Part shown: piece after piece, positions 51,481 through 63,324 of the stretch
Numbering within the stretch: position 1 is the stretch's first letter
Layout of the letters: every line of letters begins with the position of its first letter
DNA from: Posidonia oceanica
Lineage: Eukaryota > Streptophyta > Magnoliopsida > Alismatales > Posidoniaceae
DNA length: 64,000 nucleotides
Assembly: GCA_037176725.1 (NCBI GenBank)
Contig: JAZBRS010000035.1
Span: forward strand, 48,122,001-48,186,000
Reading direction: 5' to 3'
The notes under the pieces: model-generated
Database searches by the model: none
Told to the model about the DNA's origin: nothing
Seen by the model: the letters and a program-made list of their open reading frames with translations, nothing else
Translations under genes and position numbers: made by a program

Positions 51481-54400
51481 CGATGGAGGGTCGAGGGGAT
51501 GACCTGATGCTTGTGGAGCCAAGGGTGCCCAAGCAAAAAGTTGAAGTTAGGCTCCAAGTCAACGACGTAGAATTCCACATCGAATGTGACCAGGCCAATA
51601 ATGAGAGTAATAATCAAGATGCCTAGAGTGTCATGGTGGGTATTATCAAAGCTGTCATTCCCTTTACAGCCGGAGTAATGTCCTCAGCTTTGAATCCGAG
51701 CTTTGTTGCTGTGCGCAAGGGACAGACGTTAAGGCCTGACCCATTATCGACCAGCGCAAGGGGAATGAGGAAGTTTTTGAATTGTACCGTGACGAACAAG
51801 GGTTGGTTATGATTAATCCCTGCTGGAGGCAACTCATCACTCGTGAAAGTGATGACCTGAGCCTCCACGATCATCCCAACCATGCTTTCCAAGGCGGTAG
51901 GTTCTATAACTTGGGACACATGGGCAGTTTGGAACACACGAAGAAAAGCCTCATGGTGTTCGGCAGAAGTGTGTATAAGGTCCCAAATGGATATGTCAGC
52001 TTTAACCTTCTTAAGTTGGGAAGTAATGTCGGCCTTGGGTTGGCCCTTTTTGGTGGTAGGAGGTGTAGCTTTGGGGGTAGGTTCAGCTATGGCAGGTACA
52101 GGAGATTGGCCTGATGGTGGAGGTGCTGTAGGTTGGCCTAAAGAAGGAGGTACTGCAGGTTCTAGATGACTAGGCCTAACCATCGGTGCTGGGGGTTTGT
52201 AGACCCTCCCTGATCGCGTCACTTCCGCACACATTTCTGTGGCGTAACTGTAAGATACGCGATGGATGTCCCGAGTTAGGTTAATAACCATGGGAGCGCG
52301 TACAGCGAGCACGAGAGGGGCTACAGGGGTACTTATTGTTTGATGGGGGGATAAAGGGGGTTGTTGGGTAGGCAAAGCAGGTGGAGGCTGAGGTCTACCT
52401 AACAGGTGGACAGGGGATCCTAGCTGAGGCCTACCTAGGAGGTGTACTGGGGCTTGAGCCCAAGGAAGCATGGTAGGTGGTGCAGAAGAGCGCTCCAGCC
52501 TGGCATGCGGTCGGATCATATGAACGCCCGACTCGAAGCTGGCGACAGCCGTAAGGTAAAGAGAGATTGGAAAGGGCTCAAAAATATCATGGATGAGCTG
52601 AGAGGAGTCTACCACAGACGTGGCTGGCCTGGAAGGGAAGAGAGAGTGAATTCCCGAGGTCCCTGTACCTCCTGGAAAGGGGTGCTCCAGTAGGGGTTGG
52701 CGGACAATATTGGCAAGGGAAGATGCTGATGTTGATGCAGGAGGAAGTGTGGAAGTGGACGCCTTGTGCGTGTCGATCACAATCATTCCCGATTCGATCA
52801 AATCCTGGATAGCATTCCGTAGGGTGAAGCAATTATCCGTCGAATGCCCAACGCTTCGATGGAAATTGCAGAAAAGGTTAGCCGTATACCAATACGGTAG
52901 TAGGTTTGGTGGCAGGCGAACTTCCGAAAAGCTCAGGAGCGACGCAACCTTCGGGAGAATGGCATTCAGCAGTTCCACCAGTGGGGCGAACTTCCGCTTC
53001 TCAGTGGGTGGCTGTCTCTACCTTTGGTGTTGTCCTTGCTGAACCAGTACGGTAGGATACACCGGTCGAGTGGTGGTAGTGATCTGTGGTGTGGGGTGTG
53101 CCATAGGTGCAGGTGCATAAATGATCTGAGCAGGGGCAAGCCGAGACGCCAGATGAACAGGCGCAACAGGAGAGTCGATGTATGCAACAGCGGACTTCGG
53201 AGGATCCTTCTTCTGGGGGCGGCTGCTGCTGTTACCACTGTTGTTGTTGGTGGTGGTGCTGCTGCTGCTGTTACTGCTGGCAGGGGCCTGCTTGGCGAAC
53301 ATAGAGAGTACGGGAAGTTGCCACTCCGCAACGAACACTCTACGTGAGTGCCAGCTCGGATCAGTGCAACGAAGGTCATGACGGGTTGAATGCTAAGTAG
53401 AGCCCCAGTAGATGACTGTGCCCCTTTGATAACGATCTCGATAGACTCCTCGTCAGAGGGCCTATCTTTGACTTGTGAAGCAAGGGCACGCCAACAGCCG
53501 ACGTACTCCCCAAATGGCTTGCCAGGATTCTGCTTAGTTGCGACCAAGTCCGTGCGCTTTGGGACCAGGTCGAGGTTGAAGGAATATTGTTCCAGGAACG
53601 CCTAGCTTAGGTCGTTCCAAGTCTTGATCGCAGTCATGTCAAACGATGTGAACCACTTGAGGGCCGGACCAGACAGACTCTTTTGGAACAGGTGGATCAG
53701 CAACCTCTCGTTAGCCTGGAGCTGGGCGAGATCACCGCAATATGCCTTAAGATGGGCTATGGGGCAGCCCCTACCATTATATTTTTCAAATTCCAGGATC
53801 TTGAACTTCGGTGGGAGTACCGCCTCTGGGAAATAGCAGAGGTCCCAGAACTAGTAGGTCTGGTGGTCTGTACCCTATACTAGACGTAGTGCTTTCTCCA
53901 GAACATCCATCCTATTATTGATGGGGTCTGGATTGGCTACCGGAGGTGATGGGACAGCAGCGGCAGAGACCACGTACGCCGATTGGGTCGCACCATGGTG
54001 CTCATTCGGATCCACCATCACGTCGCCTAGTGATGCGAGGTGATGGCCGACGTACCCGTGCGCAGGTGTAGTGTAAGAGGGAATGCATGCTGAAGTCTGA
54101 ACCTGATGCAAGGGGGTGGGTAAATGACATGCTGTGTAGTGGGTGCAGAGTGCTGGAGCAACAGTGGCCGCACCGGCGCGGTGTCGGGCAGCTGGCTTGT
54201 GGGATATTGCACTCCAACCAACCCAAAGGACTGGCCACCAAGTGGTGGAGGCGCATGCTATGCATAGTGCTGTGCAGATGAAGGAGGTAGGAGTCATGCC
54301 CCCATCGCCGGAACCGTGAGCAGTTGAGGCGATGGTCTAGGCGGAAGTGCAGATGAAAATGCATGAAAATGCATGATATGCTGGAGCAGGCTGCACAGGA

Positions 54401-54856
54401 ACCTTGGGACCAGCAGGAATGAAAGAAGGGTGGACTGATAGAGCCATGCCCTGCAGCCGCTGGGAAGTCTCCATCAGATGCTGATACTGCTCATCAGGCG
54501 TCCCGTCAGTGGGAATACTAAGGTGCAGTGTCGGCAGGGGACCAGAGCCAAAGGGACAGACTGTCCAGAAGATTGAAGTCCCACAGCAAGGGTCGCCGCA
54601 GCAGAAGAGGAGTTGAGAGGGACGTATCCCTGGGATAGTGGGGTCAGAGGCATCTTCGGAACGCGAGTGGCGGTCAACAAGATAGACTCGACGATCAGAT
54701 CCAGAGGGGCGTATGTCTACCAATGCCCCGGAACAAACTGGGGTGCCCTAGGCGACAGAAGGGGAAACCCTGGTGTCACAAGGGGCACAGAGGGACCGAA
54801 GCGAAAATTGCTTCCAAGGCAAGGGTAAACAGGGGTTCAATGGTGCATTGGGCCAT
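51481..54856 (-). pseudogene. gag: gag-protease of element C
   Basis: ATG at 54856 (MAQCTIEPL). The capsid domain at about 53560-53830 has KYNGRGCPIAHLKAYCGD and HLFQKSLSGPALKWF. PFGEYVGCWRALASQ follows at about 53500, and an Asn/Ser/Thr-rich trinucleotide spacer at 53215-53285. A single open 451-codon stretch (51623-52978) then carries the knuckle FCNFHRSVGHSTDNC, a Pro-rich region, ISIWDLIHTSAEHHEAFL and the protease site LVDNGSGLNVCPL (Asp at 51746-51748). Gag and protease are therefore in one frame. A frameshift ends the open stretch within the protease; the N-terminal gag is broken. Confidence 0.85.
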
Positions 54857-56038
54857 CGCTGACCGAGAGCGGGTGAGAATGGGACTGCGACGAGAGGTGA
54901 AAGGGCGAGTTCTAGGAGGAGCTATTGTCGCAAAAAGTCGATAGCTCAGGAGAAGATGGTCGAGCACAAGTGTCTCAGTAGGGGTGTCAGTAAGAGGAGG
55001 GACTCGAGCTCCAGCTAGGGAACTCGCTCACTGACCTCTGCAGGACACAACAGAAGCTGGTATTAGAAACAGAAAATGAAATGTAAATGCATTAAATTCT
55101 AGCATGAATGATATGTATGCTTTCTAGCATGCTCTCTCTCACCAATCTAGTGTATCCTAGTAGGTAGTCTACTTCGGATACTCACAGGTATACAGGTCAC
55201 CGACTCAAGCCAGAAAAGTAGGTCCCTTGTCTAAATCCTGGCCCAAAGCTCAGGTAGTAACAGGGTGGTGCGTTGGTGGCCTCGACCCCACCGAAGCGTG
55301 GGTGGTACCCTCCACTAGCACCGACACGACCCCTGATAAGGGGGGACAGATCGACCGACTCATGCCATGCTAAAGCATTGGGGAAAGAGGCCGCGACTAT
55401 CCTTCACAGACTGGTAGGTGGACTCAGATGAGAAGATGCATGCCCTATATGATGCTTCATGCAAATGATTAAAGTCTTTTATCTTGCGTATTTTATTAAC
55501 TCAAGGGGATGCAAGTATGTTGATGGCTCTAATTGTAGCTAGAATTTATTTTTACTTGCTATTTTTAGTTAGCCGTGGGGGAAGCAATCAGTCTCTAATT
55601 GTCCTTAGGCTTAATGCAAAAAGGGGAACAAAATCACCCCAAATATGGCAAGCAAACAACATACAATCACTGCAAAAAGCATGGACATGGCATGTGCATG
55701 TCTATGTGGACATGATAGTGGAAAAAGAAACACTTAGCATGTCAAAAGGCAGGTATGCATGGTATGTGCATGTGTAGTGGCATAGCAAGTGTGTAAAACA
55801 AAGCATTTACCATCCAAAAAGCATGTATTATTGTGCCAAGCAATTATTTAGACATGTAAAGCAAGAAATAGAGCAATGATAAGCAATGTAAGCAAATAAA
55901 GTAAAGTAAGTAAAGATAGACAAGTAGTAGAGCATGTAAAGGCAGAGCAAGGAATAAAGCATGTAAACAAGCAAGGCAAGCAAAAGAAATGCAAAATCCA
56001 AGCGGCGAGAAAGCCAAAACGAAAGCCGGAGTCTAGTA
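54857..56038 (-). other. Element C 5' leader
   Basis: Homologous to the leaders of A, B and D: CTCTCTCACCAATCTAG (55132), GGGTGGTACCCTCCACTAGC (55301), GATAAGGGGGGACAGATCG (55335). The PBS-proximal part is rich in AAGCAAG repeats. No ORF supported. Confidence 0.6.
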
Positions 56039-56056
56039 TCCCCAGCAGAGTCGCCA
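56039..56056 (-). other. Element C primer binding site
   Basis: Minus strand TGGCGACTCTGCTGGGGA, one base from the LTR end; a single mismatch to the tRNA-Arg complement. Confidence 0.88.
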
Positions 56057-57129
56057 CTGTAGTAATCCCAAAATTCGGATCGTCCATGCACGATGCCAAA
56101 GCTCACGTGCACCGATCAGAATTAGCTTCATTATTAGCTGTAGGACCCGAGGAGGGATGCTCTACTCGGAAACGCTGGAAAAAGAGGAAAAAACAAACAT
56201 AAGACTAAATCAAAGTCGCCACCGTGTCTATTAAATCGGGAGACAAGGAAAACCAGGGAAAGCATGAGAAACCATGCAAAGAATAAAGAAAGAAAGAGAA
56301 AAGAATGCAAATGTTATGCAGATGTGACTCGTGCCTAGGACAAGGGCAATATGGTCATTACGCCCCAAGAGAAAGGGCAAGGACTCCTGTTACGCAATGG
56401 GAAGGTGTTAGGCACCCCCGATACGTCCGAGAATCAGTCTTTCTAGGCTTAACGCTCGCATACGCCAGAAAATGCATGATGTGAATGCCTAAATGCCATG
56501 AATGCTTAATTAAATGCTCAAATGTATGATTTAAGTGTTGAAATGCGTGCAGGGAATTAAACGTGCAATCTATGTGCTCAGCAGCGCTGTCAGTGTTCCG
56601 AACGGGCAAGCCCTAGTTCGTAAGAACTCCAGACAATAAGCATCACTGCCCTAAATGCAAATGCAGGCAATAAAGAAAAACAACGGTAAACCATGCAAAT
56701 GCGAAGTGGCATGCAACATGAAAAATGAAAGCAGGAGCGATAAAGCCTAATCTACATGCACGAGAAGACAGATCAAGAAAACGATGCTTGTAATGCAAAT
56801 GATTAGGCAATGAGTGCTATGTAGTGATTCAGATGGGTTTATCTTGAGAATCTGAGGCCTGATCTGAGATAACTTTGATTAGAATGAAAGATCATTCAAC
56901 CAGGAAGACCTGGGCAGTTAGATCGTGAAGATCAAACGTTCCGATCAAAAGTTATTCAAGTTTCAAGTCAGAAGGCTCAAGGGCCAGAAAAAGTAATCTA
57001 AGTGGGAGTCTAAGTGCAAATTACCCCTATGTGTGTGCATTGTAGGGTGTCCTACATGCAAGGGAGCTAAGAATGCACAAAATGATGCAAGAGTGCAGTA
57101 TGCAATGACATAGGAGTGCAATGCATGCA

Positions 57130-58540
57130 AGAATGCAAATGCAGGGACCTAAGTGCAATTAAAAGAATTACAGGGTCCTATATGCAAAAACATGGTAAAA
57201 TGCAATGCAGTAGAGTAAATGCATGCAAAAATGAGGATGCGATGATGTATGGATGCAATGCATGCAAAAATACAAAGATACGGACCTAAATGCAATTTAG
57301 GGAAAGTACAGTGGCCTACATGCAAAATGTGGCAAAAATGCAATGCAACATGGCAAATGCATGCAAAAATGAGGATGCAGCAGAGCAATATGCAAGCAAT
57401 GGCTAAATGCAACATTAATGGCAAGATATGCATGCAATAATACACGAAAGGACCTGAATGCAGTTTTCAAAAACATGCAGGTCCTAAGTACAATGCAAAA
57501 TAGGTATGCAAGCAAGCAACAGTAGACAATGTGGACTGACATGTAATTCAGAAAAACTGTTGGGCTTTTAAAACAGTGCAATGTGGTTTAAAAGAGCCAT
57601 TTAAGTGATGTATGCCTGTGCAAAGGACTTAAATGCAATAATTACAAGTTACAGGACTTTATTGCAATGTAATAAAGATTAAAATTACATTTAAATCATA
57701 GTTTAAAGCAAACTGGACTTAAATGTAATAATGTAAAACCACAGAACTTTATTACAATGTAATAAGGTTTAAAAATCACATTTAAATCACAATTCAAAAC
57801 AAACTGGACTTAAATATAATAATTGAAACTTGTAGTACTTTATTGCAATGTAATAAGGTTTAAAATTCACATTTAAATCACAACTAAAACCAGACTGGAC
57901 CTAAATGCAAATATTAAAACCCTGAGGGCTTTATTACAATGCAATAAGGTTAAAAAATCACATTTAAATGAATGAATGAATGTTCTAAGGACAGACTTGC
58001 AATTGAAACATGATTCTGGATTAAACAACAATGCAATATAGTTTAAAACATGATTTAAATGAAATCTGATTGATCAAAGGACCTAGATGCAATAATAGCA
58101 AACCACAGGATTTAAAATGCAATGCAATATGGTAAAAATGCAAATTAAATGCATGATTCACAACAAACAGGACTCAGATGCAATTAAAACATTTTTAGGA
58201 TTTTTTATGCAATGCAATAAGGTAAAAATCAGATTTAAATGAGATGCTGGAACTGCAACTGGATTGATTTGCAAATAAATCAAAGTAGAGGATTTAAATG
58301 CAATGCAATAAGGTTTTAATGCAGCATTAAATGATTTATCAATCAGAACTGGACCCAAAAGCAAATAGCAAAAACTTAAGGACTGAAATGCAATGTATGC
58401 TTTAAACTAACATTTAAATGATTTAAACAAAATATATGAAGGACCTGCATGCAATTAAACTAAAATGATGGTCCAAAATGTAATGCAATATAATTTAAAT
58501 CAAAAATTCAATGATTCTTAAACCACAATTGGACTGAAAA
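57130..58540. repeat. AT-rich ~90-110 bp tandem array in element C 5' LTR
   Basis: Degenerate units. The first part (57130-57480, ~110 bp) has GGACCTAAATGCAATT and AAAATGCAATGCA. The second part (57650-58530, ~90 bp) repeats CTTTATTGCAATGTAATAAG, CACATTTAAATCA and AACTGGACTTAAATG at about 57650, 57737, 57828 and 57917 and onward. The array lies outside the window in the 3' LTR. Confidence 0.8.
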
Positions 58541-60204
58541 GTATATAAAATAAATTACAGCATTTATTTCAATGCAATCAACCAAAGCAAAATAAAAACA
58601 TTATGTAGCTACAGTGCTACAGTGTCGCCCGACAATGCAGCACTATCGTCAGGGAAAAAGGCTGCGCAGTGGCGGAGTGGCACGCGGGAGGCTGGCCTGA
58701 GGCCTAGGGAAGCAGGAGGCTGTCCGTCCGGTGGCTTCAGCAGCGATCGGCGGTTGCTGGTGCGCCCTACTGGCCTAGCTGGTTTTTAGCAGAGGAAGTC
58801 GGAGGCAGAGGAGGCGTGGAGGGCTGCTGCGATGCATGGAGGCCGCTGGGCAAGCTTCCCAATGCTCAAGCGAAGCTCAGGGTGCTGATGCGGAGGCGCT
58901 GCGGTGGTGGAGGCGGTCGGTCAACCTCAACGGTTGTTGTAGAGGAGACGACGGATGGGGTAGGAGCTAGGGGCTGCGGAAGAGGCTGGGTAGCGTTGGA
59001 CTAGCTTCCTGGAGGTCCGGCGAAGGTCTGGGGAAGATCCAGAGGCCTGGGGTGGTCCGGAGCACACGGTCGAACTTGGCGGAGGAGTCCAGCGGTTGCA
59101 GAGGTAGAGGAGGTGCATGGGGCTGCGGCGACGGTCGCACGGGGATGGAGCAGATCGGGGAAGTCTTGGAGAAGCTCGGGGGAGGTTCCGGAGCGGTGGA
59201 GCGGGCCTGGAATGCACGGCATGCGGCGGCGGAGCTTAGTGCTCGTCGGCGAAGACGACACTGTCGCGGTAGAGGCCATATCCTATTCTACGGCCCTAAA
59301 CAAGCATCTAATGGGCTAGGAAAGGAAGCAAAAGGGGACTAAAACTACGCTAGAAGTAAGGTCGGTTACCTGTGACGATGACCGACACATGCTGGCAACG
59401 TCGAGTTGCCTCTAACAGAGCGGCAAGCATTGGCTGCGGTGCTGCGGAGGTCGACGGAGGCGCACGGCGATCGGAGGGGACTCCTTGCGTCGCGAGGGAG
59501 CTCCGGAGCTGCTCAGAAGTGAGCTTGCGCTACATTGGCATGAAATGGGGAATTTGGGTTGCACTATGGATTTTTCTGGCTCTCTCCTGCTAGGTAGCTC
59601 TCTAGGTGTTGGTGGAGGTTCCTCTGGGTTCGTGGAGGTCTGGTGAGTATGGAGGGGAAGTTAGATCAGGGTGGTGAGGTGCGTGGAGTGCGGTGGGAGT
59701 TTCTGGTGTTTTTGGGCAAAAAGGGCGCGTAAGTGTTTGTGATGGAGAGGAAGGTCTGCTGGGTGAATGGCGGGGAACTGGGAGTTGGGTGAGGAAGCTG
59801 GATGCTCGGTGAATGCTGTGGAGGAGTTTGCAGGGTTGGGGGTAGCTGTGGTGGGTTGGAGGTGTGCTGGGAAGCTGCTGGTCCGAAAATGGAAGGAGTT
59901 GGGTTCTCTCTGGTAGATGCGTGCAAATTCTCTGGTTTCAGGGGACTGGAAGGGAAGGGGAGGAGCTGGTTTTGGTCTGGGCTTTGCACTCGAATGGGCA
60001 TGGGTGTGCAGTGGCTTGGGCAGGTGAGTTTGCAGCTTGGCAGTCTTTGGGTGTGCCGGTGGAGGAAGCTGGATGTCTGGTGAACGCCGAACGATGGCGT
60101 GGGAGCGACCGTCGGGCAGAGAGGTGAAGTGTGGGCAGTGAGCGGCTCGTAAGGAGGCTGTGAGTGCAGAGGGGGTACTAGGCTTGCAGGTGTTGATGAT
60201 GGTT

Positions 60205-61015
60205 TTTTGAAGCAGGAGGGAAAAGAAGGAGAAGGAAGGGAGATGGTGTCGGGTGCAAGTGGAGAAAATGAGGAAGGAGAAGAAGAGGCTGGGCTGGGCC
60301 AGTTGGCTGGAAGAAAAAAAATGAAAAGAAAGAAGAAAAAAGGGAGAGAAGAGAGGAAATGGGCCCAGGCCCGTTGCTGGAAAAAAGAAAGGAAATGAAA
60401 AAAGGAGGGAAGGGGGTGGAGAGGAGATGGATGTGGGCTGAGAGGGTTTGGCCTGAAAATTGAGAAAGAAAAGAAAAGAAAGGGGAAGGAAGAGGAGAGG
60501 GCTTGGAAGAAGAAAAGAGAAAAATAAAAATAAAAATAAAATAAAAAAGGGGTGGCTTGGCTTTTGTTTTGAAAAAAGAAAAGAAATAAAATAAAGAGGT
60601 GGCTTGGCTTTGGTTTCGAAAAAAGAAAGAAAAGAAATAAAAGAAAGAGATTTTGGATTTTGTTTTTGAAAAAAGAAAAGAAATAAATAAAGAGGTGGCT
60701 TTTGGATTTGGTTTTGAAAAAAGAAAAGAAAAGAAATAAAAGAAGGGGAAGGGCTTGGCTTTGTTTTGAAAAAAAGAAAGAAAAGAAATAAAAGAAAGAG
60801 GTGATTTTTGGGCTTTGGTTTTTAAGAAAGGAAGAAAAGAAATAAAAGAAAGAGAAGAAAAGGAAAGGAAAAAAGGAAGGAAGAAAGAAAGAAAAGAAGA
60901 TAGATTGGGCTTGGGCCTCAAAAGATAGAAAGAAGAAGAAAGAAAAGTTGGAGGAGAAGAAAAAGAAAAGGAAAGGAAAGAAAGAAAGGAAGAAGGAAAG
61001 AAAGGAAGGAAGAAA
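60205..61015. repeat. Homopurine (GA-rich) tract in element C 5' LTR
   Basis: Same tract as 1676-2480, with length differences (for example an extra AATAAAAATAAA near 60525 and missing GAAAAGAAAA units near 60785). Confidence 0.85.
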
Positions 61016-61275
61016 GATTGGGAATGGGCTTTTGAAATGGGCTTTTAGGTTTAGGATTTGAGTTTAGGATTTTGGGAATTGGTGTGTGTGACCTAGAGTT
61101 TTTTCTAGGGTTTAGGGTTTTGGGAATGTGTGAACTAGGGTTTTTTCTAGGGTTTAGGGTTTTGGGAATGGGTTTCTAGGTTTTAAGTTTTAATTTTTCT
61201 GGTTTTTGTGTGGGTTTTCTAAGTTTTTCCACCAGAGAGAGCCACTAAACAGAGGTCAAAAGTGGGGTGTCAACA

Positions 61276-61517
61276 CCCACAGACAGAGGAGACACCTGAT
61301 AGCTCAGTCCATCAGTGCCAAGAGAAAGAGGGGGCTAACCCTATGCCTCAGCATGAGGTGTCACAGGTAGAAAAGGGACAAAGGCCGCTGGGCTAGGGAG
61401 TGATCCAGGAAGAGGTGCCTGGTGCAAAGGGCGGATGCGGGTCAGAAGAGAAAGGGGAGACTGACTATCAATCTCGGAATCCACAGGAGGCAACGAGCCA
61501 AAGGATGGATCCCCCAT
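61276..61517 (-). pseudogene. gag: Element D gag N-terminal stub (interrupted by element C)
   Basis: A Pro/Ser/Leu-rich frame starting MGDPSFGSLPPVDSEI at 61517 and running into the C insertion at 61275. Its position directly upstream of a recognisable leader, and its resemblance in composition to the gag N-terminus of B, suggest gag. There is no diagnostic motif in this short piece. Confidence 0.35.
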
Positions 61518-63305
61518 GGTGATGGAAAGAATCTGAATAGGCAATCAAGGAACAAGATAGTCAGAAGCTGTATGCCAGGATACAGTGCAGACACGACCAG
61601 AGGGCACGCTGTCGGGGTCCTAGCAACAGATCCCGCACCTACCTGCAAAAACAACAAAGGTGTCAGAGGTTGGATGCAAAAAGTTATTAAAGGTGGCATG
61701 AATGGCACATGTGCAAATGAATGCCCTAATATGCGCTCTCTTACCATGCATGTCTTGAGTAAATGACCTACTAGGACGCACTCATGGGTACTAGGTTTAT
61801 TGACTCTAGGTCAGAAAAAAGTGGGTCCCCGTCTAAATCCTGACCAAAGCTCAGGCAGTGACGGGGTGGTGTTTTAGGAGCCTCGACCATGCCAAAGTAT
61901 AGGTTGTACCCTCTACTAACACCGACACGACCCCTGACAAGGGGGGATAGACCGACCAACTTGCGCCATGCCAAAGCAATGGAGCAAGAGGCTGAGACTG
62001 TCCTTCGCAGACTGTGGGTAGACTCAGAAGAGAGGATGCATGCTTTCTAGAATGATCAATCATGCGAATATGCTTTAAAGTGTTTTACTTGCATTATTTA
62101 GCCAAGGGGGAAAATTGCAAGTTCAGCTCTAGTTGTGCTTAGATGTTATTGCTTGGCTTTATTGTAGCTTTTAGATTAAGAAAAGGGGAGCAAGCACGTT
62201 TCTACCATCCTAGGCATGGCATAAGCATGAATGGGAGAGAAACAGGAAGTCATGGCATGCAAGCAATCATAGAACAAGGCCAAACCAACACAACAAGCAA
62301 AAGGTTAAAAACCCGAAGTAAAAAGGCAAATGCTTAATTAGGGTATGAATGGCAGTCATGCAAATGTATGCTCTCTAGCATGCTCTCTCTCACCAATCTA
62401 GTGTGTCCTAGTAGGTAGTCTACTTCGGACACTCACAGGTGTACGGGTCACAGACTCAGGCTAGAAAAAAGTTGGTCCCCGTCTAAATCCTGGCCAAAGC
62501 TCAGGCGGTAATAGGGTGGTGCATTGGTGGCCTCGACCCTGCCAAAGCATGGGTGGTACCCTCCACTAGCACCGACACAACCCCTAACATGGGGGGACAG
62601 ACCGGCTGACTTGGGCCACGCCAAAGCAGTGGAACAGGAGGCCAGGACTATCCTTCTCAGACTGGTAGGTGGACTCATATGAGAAGATGCATGCCCTATA
62701 TGCTCATTCATGCAAATATGATTAAAGTTTTTTACCTTGCATATTTTATTAACTCAAAGCGGATGCAGGTGTGTTGAGGTCTCTAGTTGTACCTAGAATT
62801 GATTTTACTTGCCATTTTTAGTTAGCCATGGGGGAAGCAATCAGTCTCTAATTGTCCTTAGGTTTAGTGCAAAAAGGGGAAGAACATCACCCAAACATGG
62901 CAAGCAAGCAACATACATCGTTACAAAAGACATGCGCATGGTATGTGCTAATGTTGTGGACACGCTTACTGAAAATGAAAGACAACCAGCATATCAAAAG
63001 GCATATACAGGCATGGCATGTGCATTAGTGAAGTGACATGGCATACTTGTGTGAAATAACCCAAGCATCAGACAAAAGGCATGGATTAAAGTAATAATCG
63101 TGCAAGCATGGCAATCAAATGCTAGAGTAAGGAAAGGGCATGAATTAAAGCAATAAATAAGTAGATAAGGTAAACAAATGCTGAGATAAGCAATGAATCA
63201 AGGATGATGTGATAAGCAAATAAACAAGGCAACAAGTGCTAAGCTAAGCAAAGAAATAAGCCACACAGAAAGCAAAAGAGTGGAAACGAAAGCTGGAGTC
63301 TAGTA
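61518..63305 (-). other. Element D 5' leader with duplicated module
   Basis: Two leader modules in tandem. Module 1 (about 61610-62270) is closest to B's leader: TCAGAGGTTGGATGCAAAAA, GAATGCCCTAATATGCGC, and the GTACCCTCTACTAACACC block at 61909. Module 2 (about 62290-63305) is closest to the leaders of C and A: CTCTCTCACCAATCTAGTG, the GTACCCTCCACTAGCACC block at 62555, GTCTCTAATTGTCCTTAGG. A, B and C have one module each. Confidence 0.65.
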
Positions 63306-63323
63306 TCCCCAGCAAAGTCGCCA
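63306..63323 (-). other. Element D primer binding site
   Basis: Minus strand TGGCGACTTTGCTGGGGA, one base from the LTR end, two mismatches to the tRNA-Arg complement. Confidence 0.85.
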
Positions 63324-63324
63324 C

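Larger units (their letters stand above)
1..61275 (-). mobile_element. Element C: Tat/Ogre-type Ty3/gypsy retrotransposon, host of the nested insertions
   Basis: Reading on the minus strand, C runs from its 5' LTR (56058-61275) through PBS, leader, gag-protease, RT/RNase H and a DUF7745-like ORF to a PPT and a 3' LTR truncated by the window start. Its body is interrupted by a solo LTR (3699-7056) and by element B (9603-46698). Continuity across B is shown by the flanks: sequence left of 9602 and right of 46704 matches, in order, an uninterrupted stretch of element A (about 29.6-30.6 kb). C is inserted in element D: its right LTR end at 61275 abuts D gag or leader sequence. The left flank and left TSD are outside the window. 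Integrase is deleted and gag/pol carry stops, so the copy is dead. Confidence 0.9.
56058..61275 (-). mobile_element. Element C 5' LTR (5218 bp)
   Basis: TGTAGTAATCCC to GGGGTGTCAACA. The first ~600 bases share the R/U5 block with the A/B family (PBS-like CAAAGTCGCCA at 56211-56221; GGGAAGGTGTTAGGCACCCC at about 56400). The remaining ~4.6 kb is unrelated to A/B LTRs by eye and has no GTTGGACGC clusters. It contains a ~90-bp AT-rich array (57130-58540), a GC-rich segment (58600-60200) and the homopurine tract. GC-rich segment frames on both strands lack recognisable domains. Confidence 0.9.

Noticed and set aside
58600..60170. GC-rich frames in element C LTR as captured gene
   Set aside because: Also present in the 3' LTR, with frames disrupted differently in the two copies and no known domain. 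Kept as LTR sequence.
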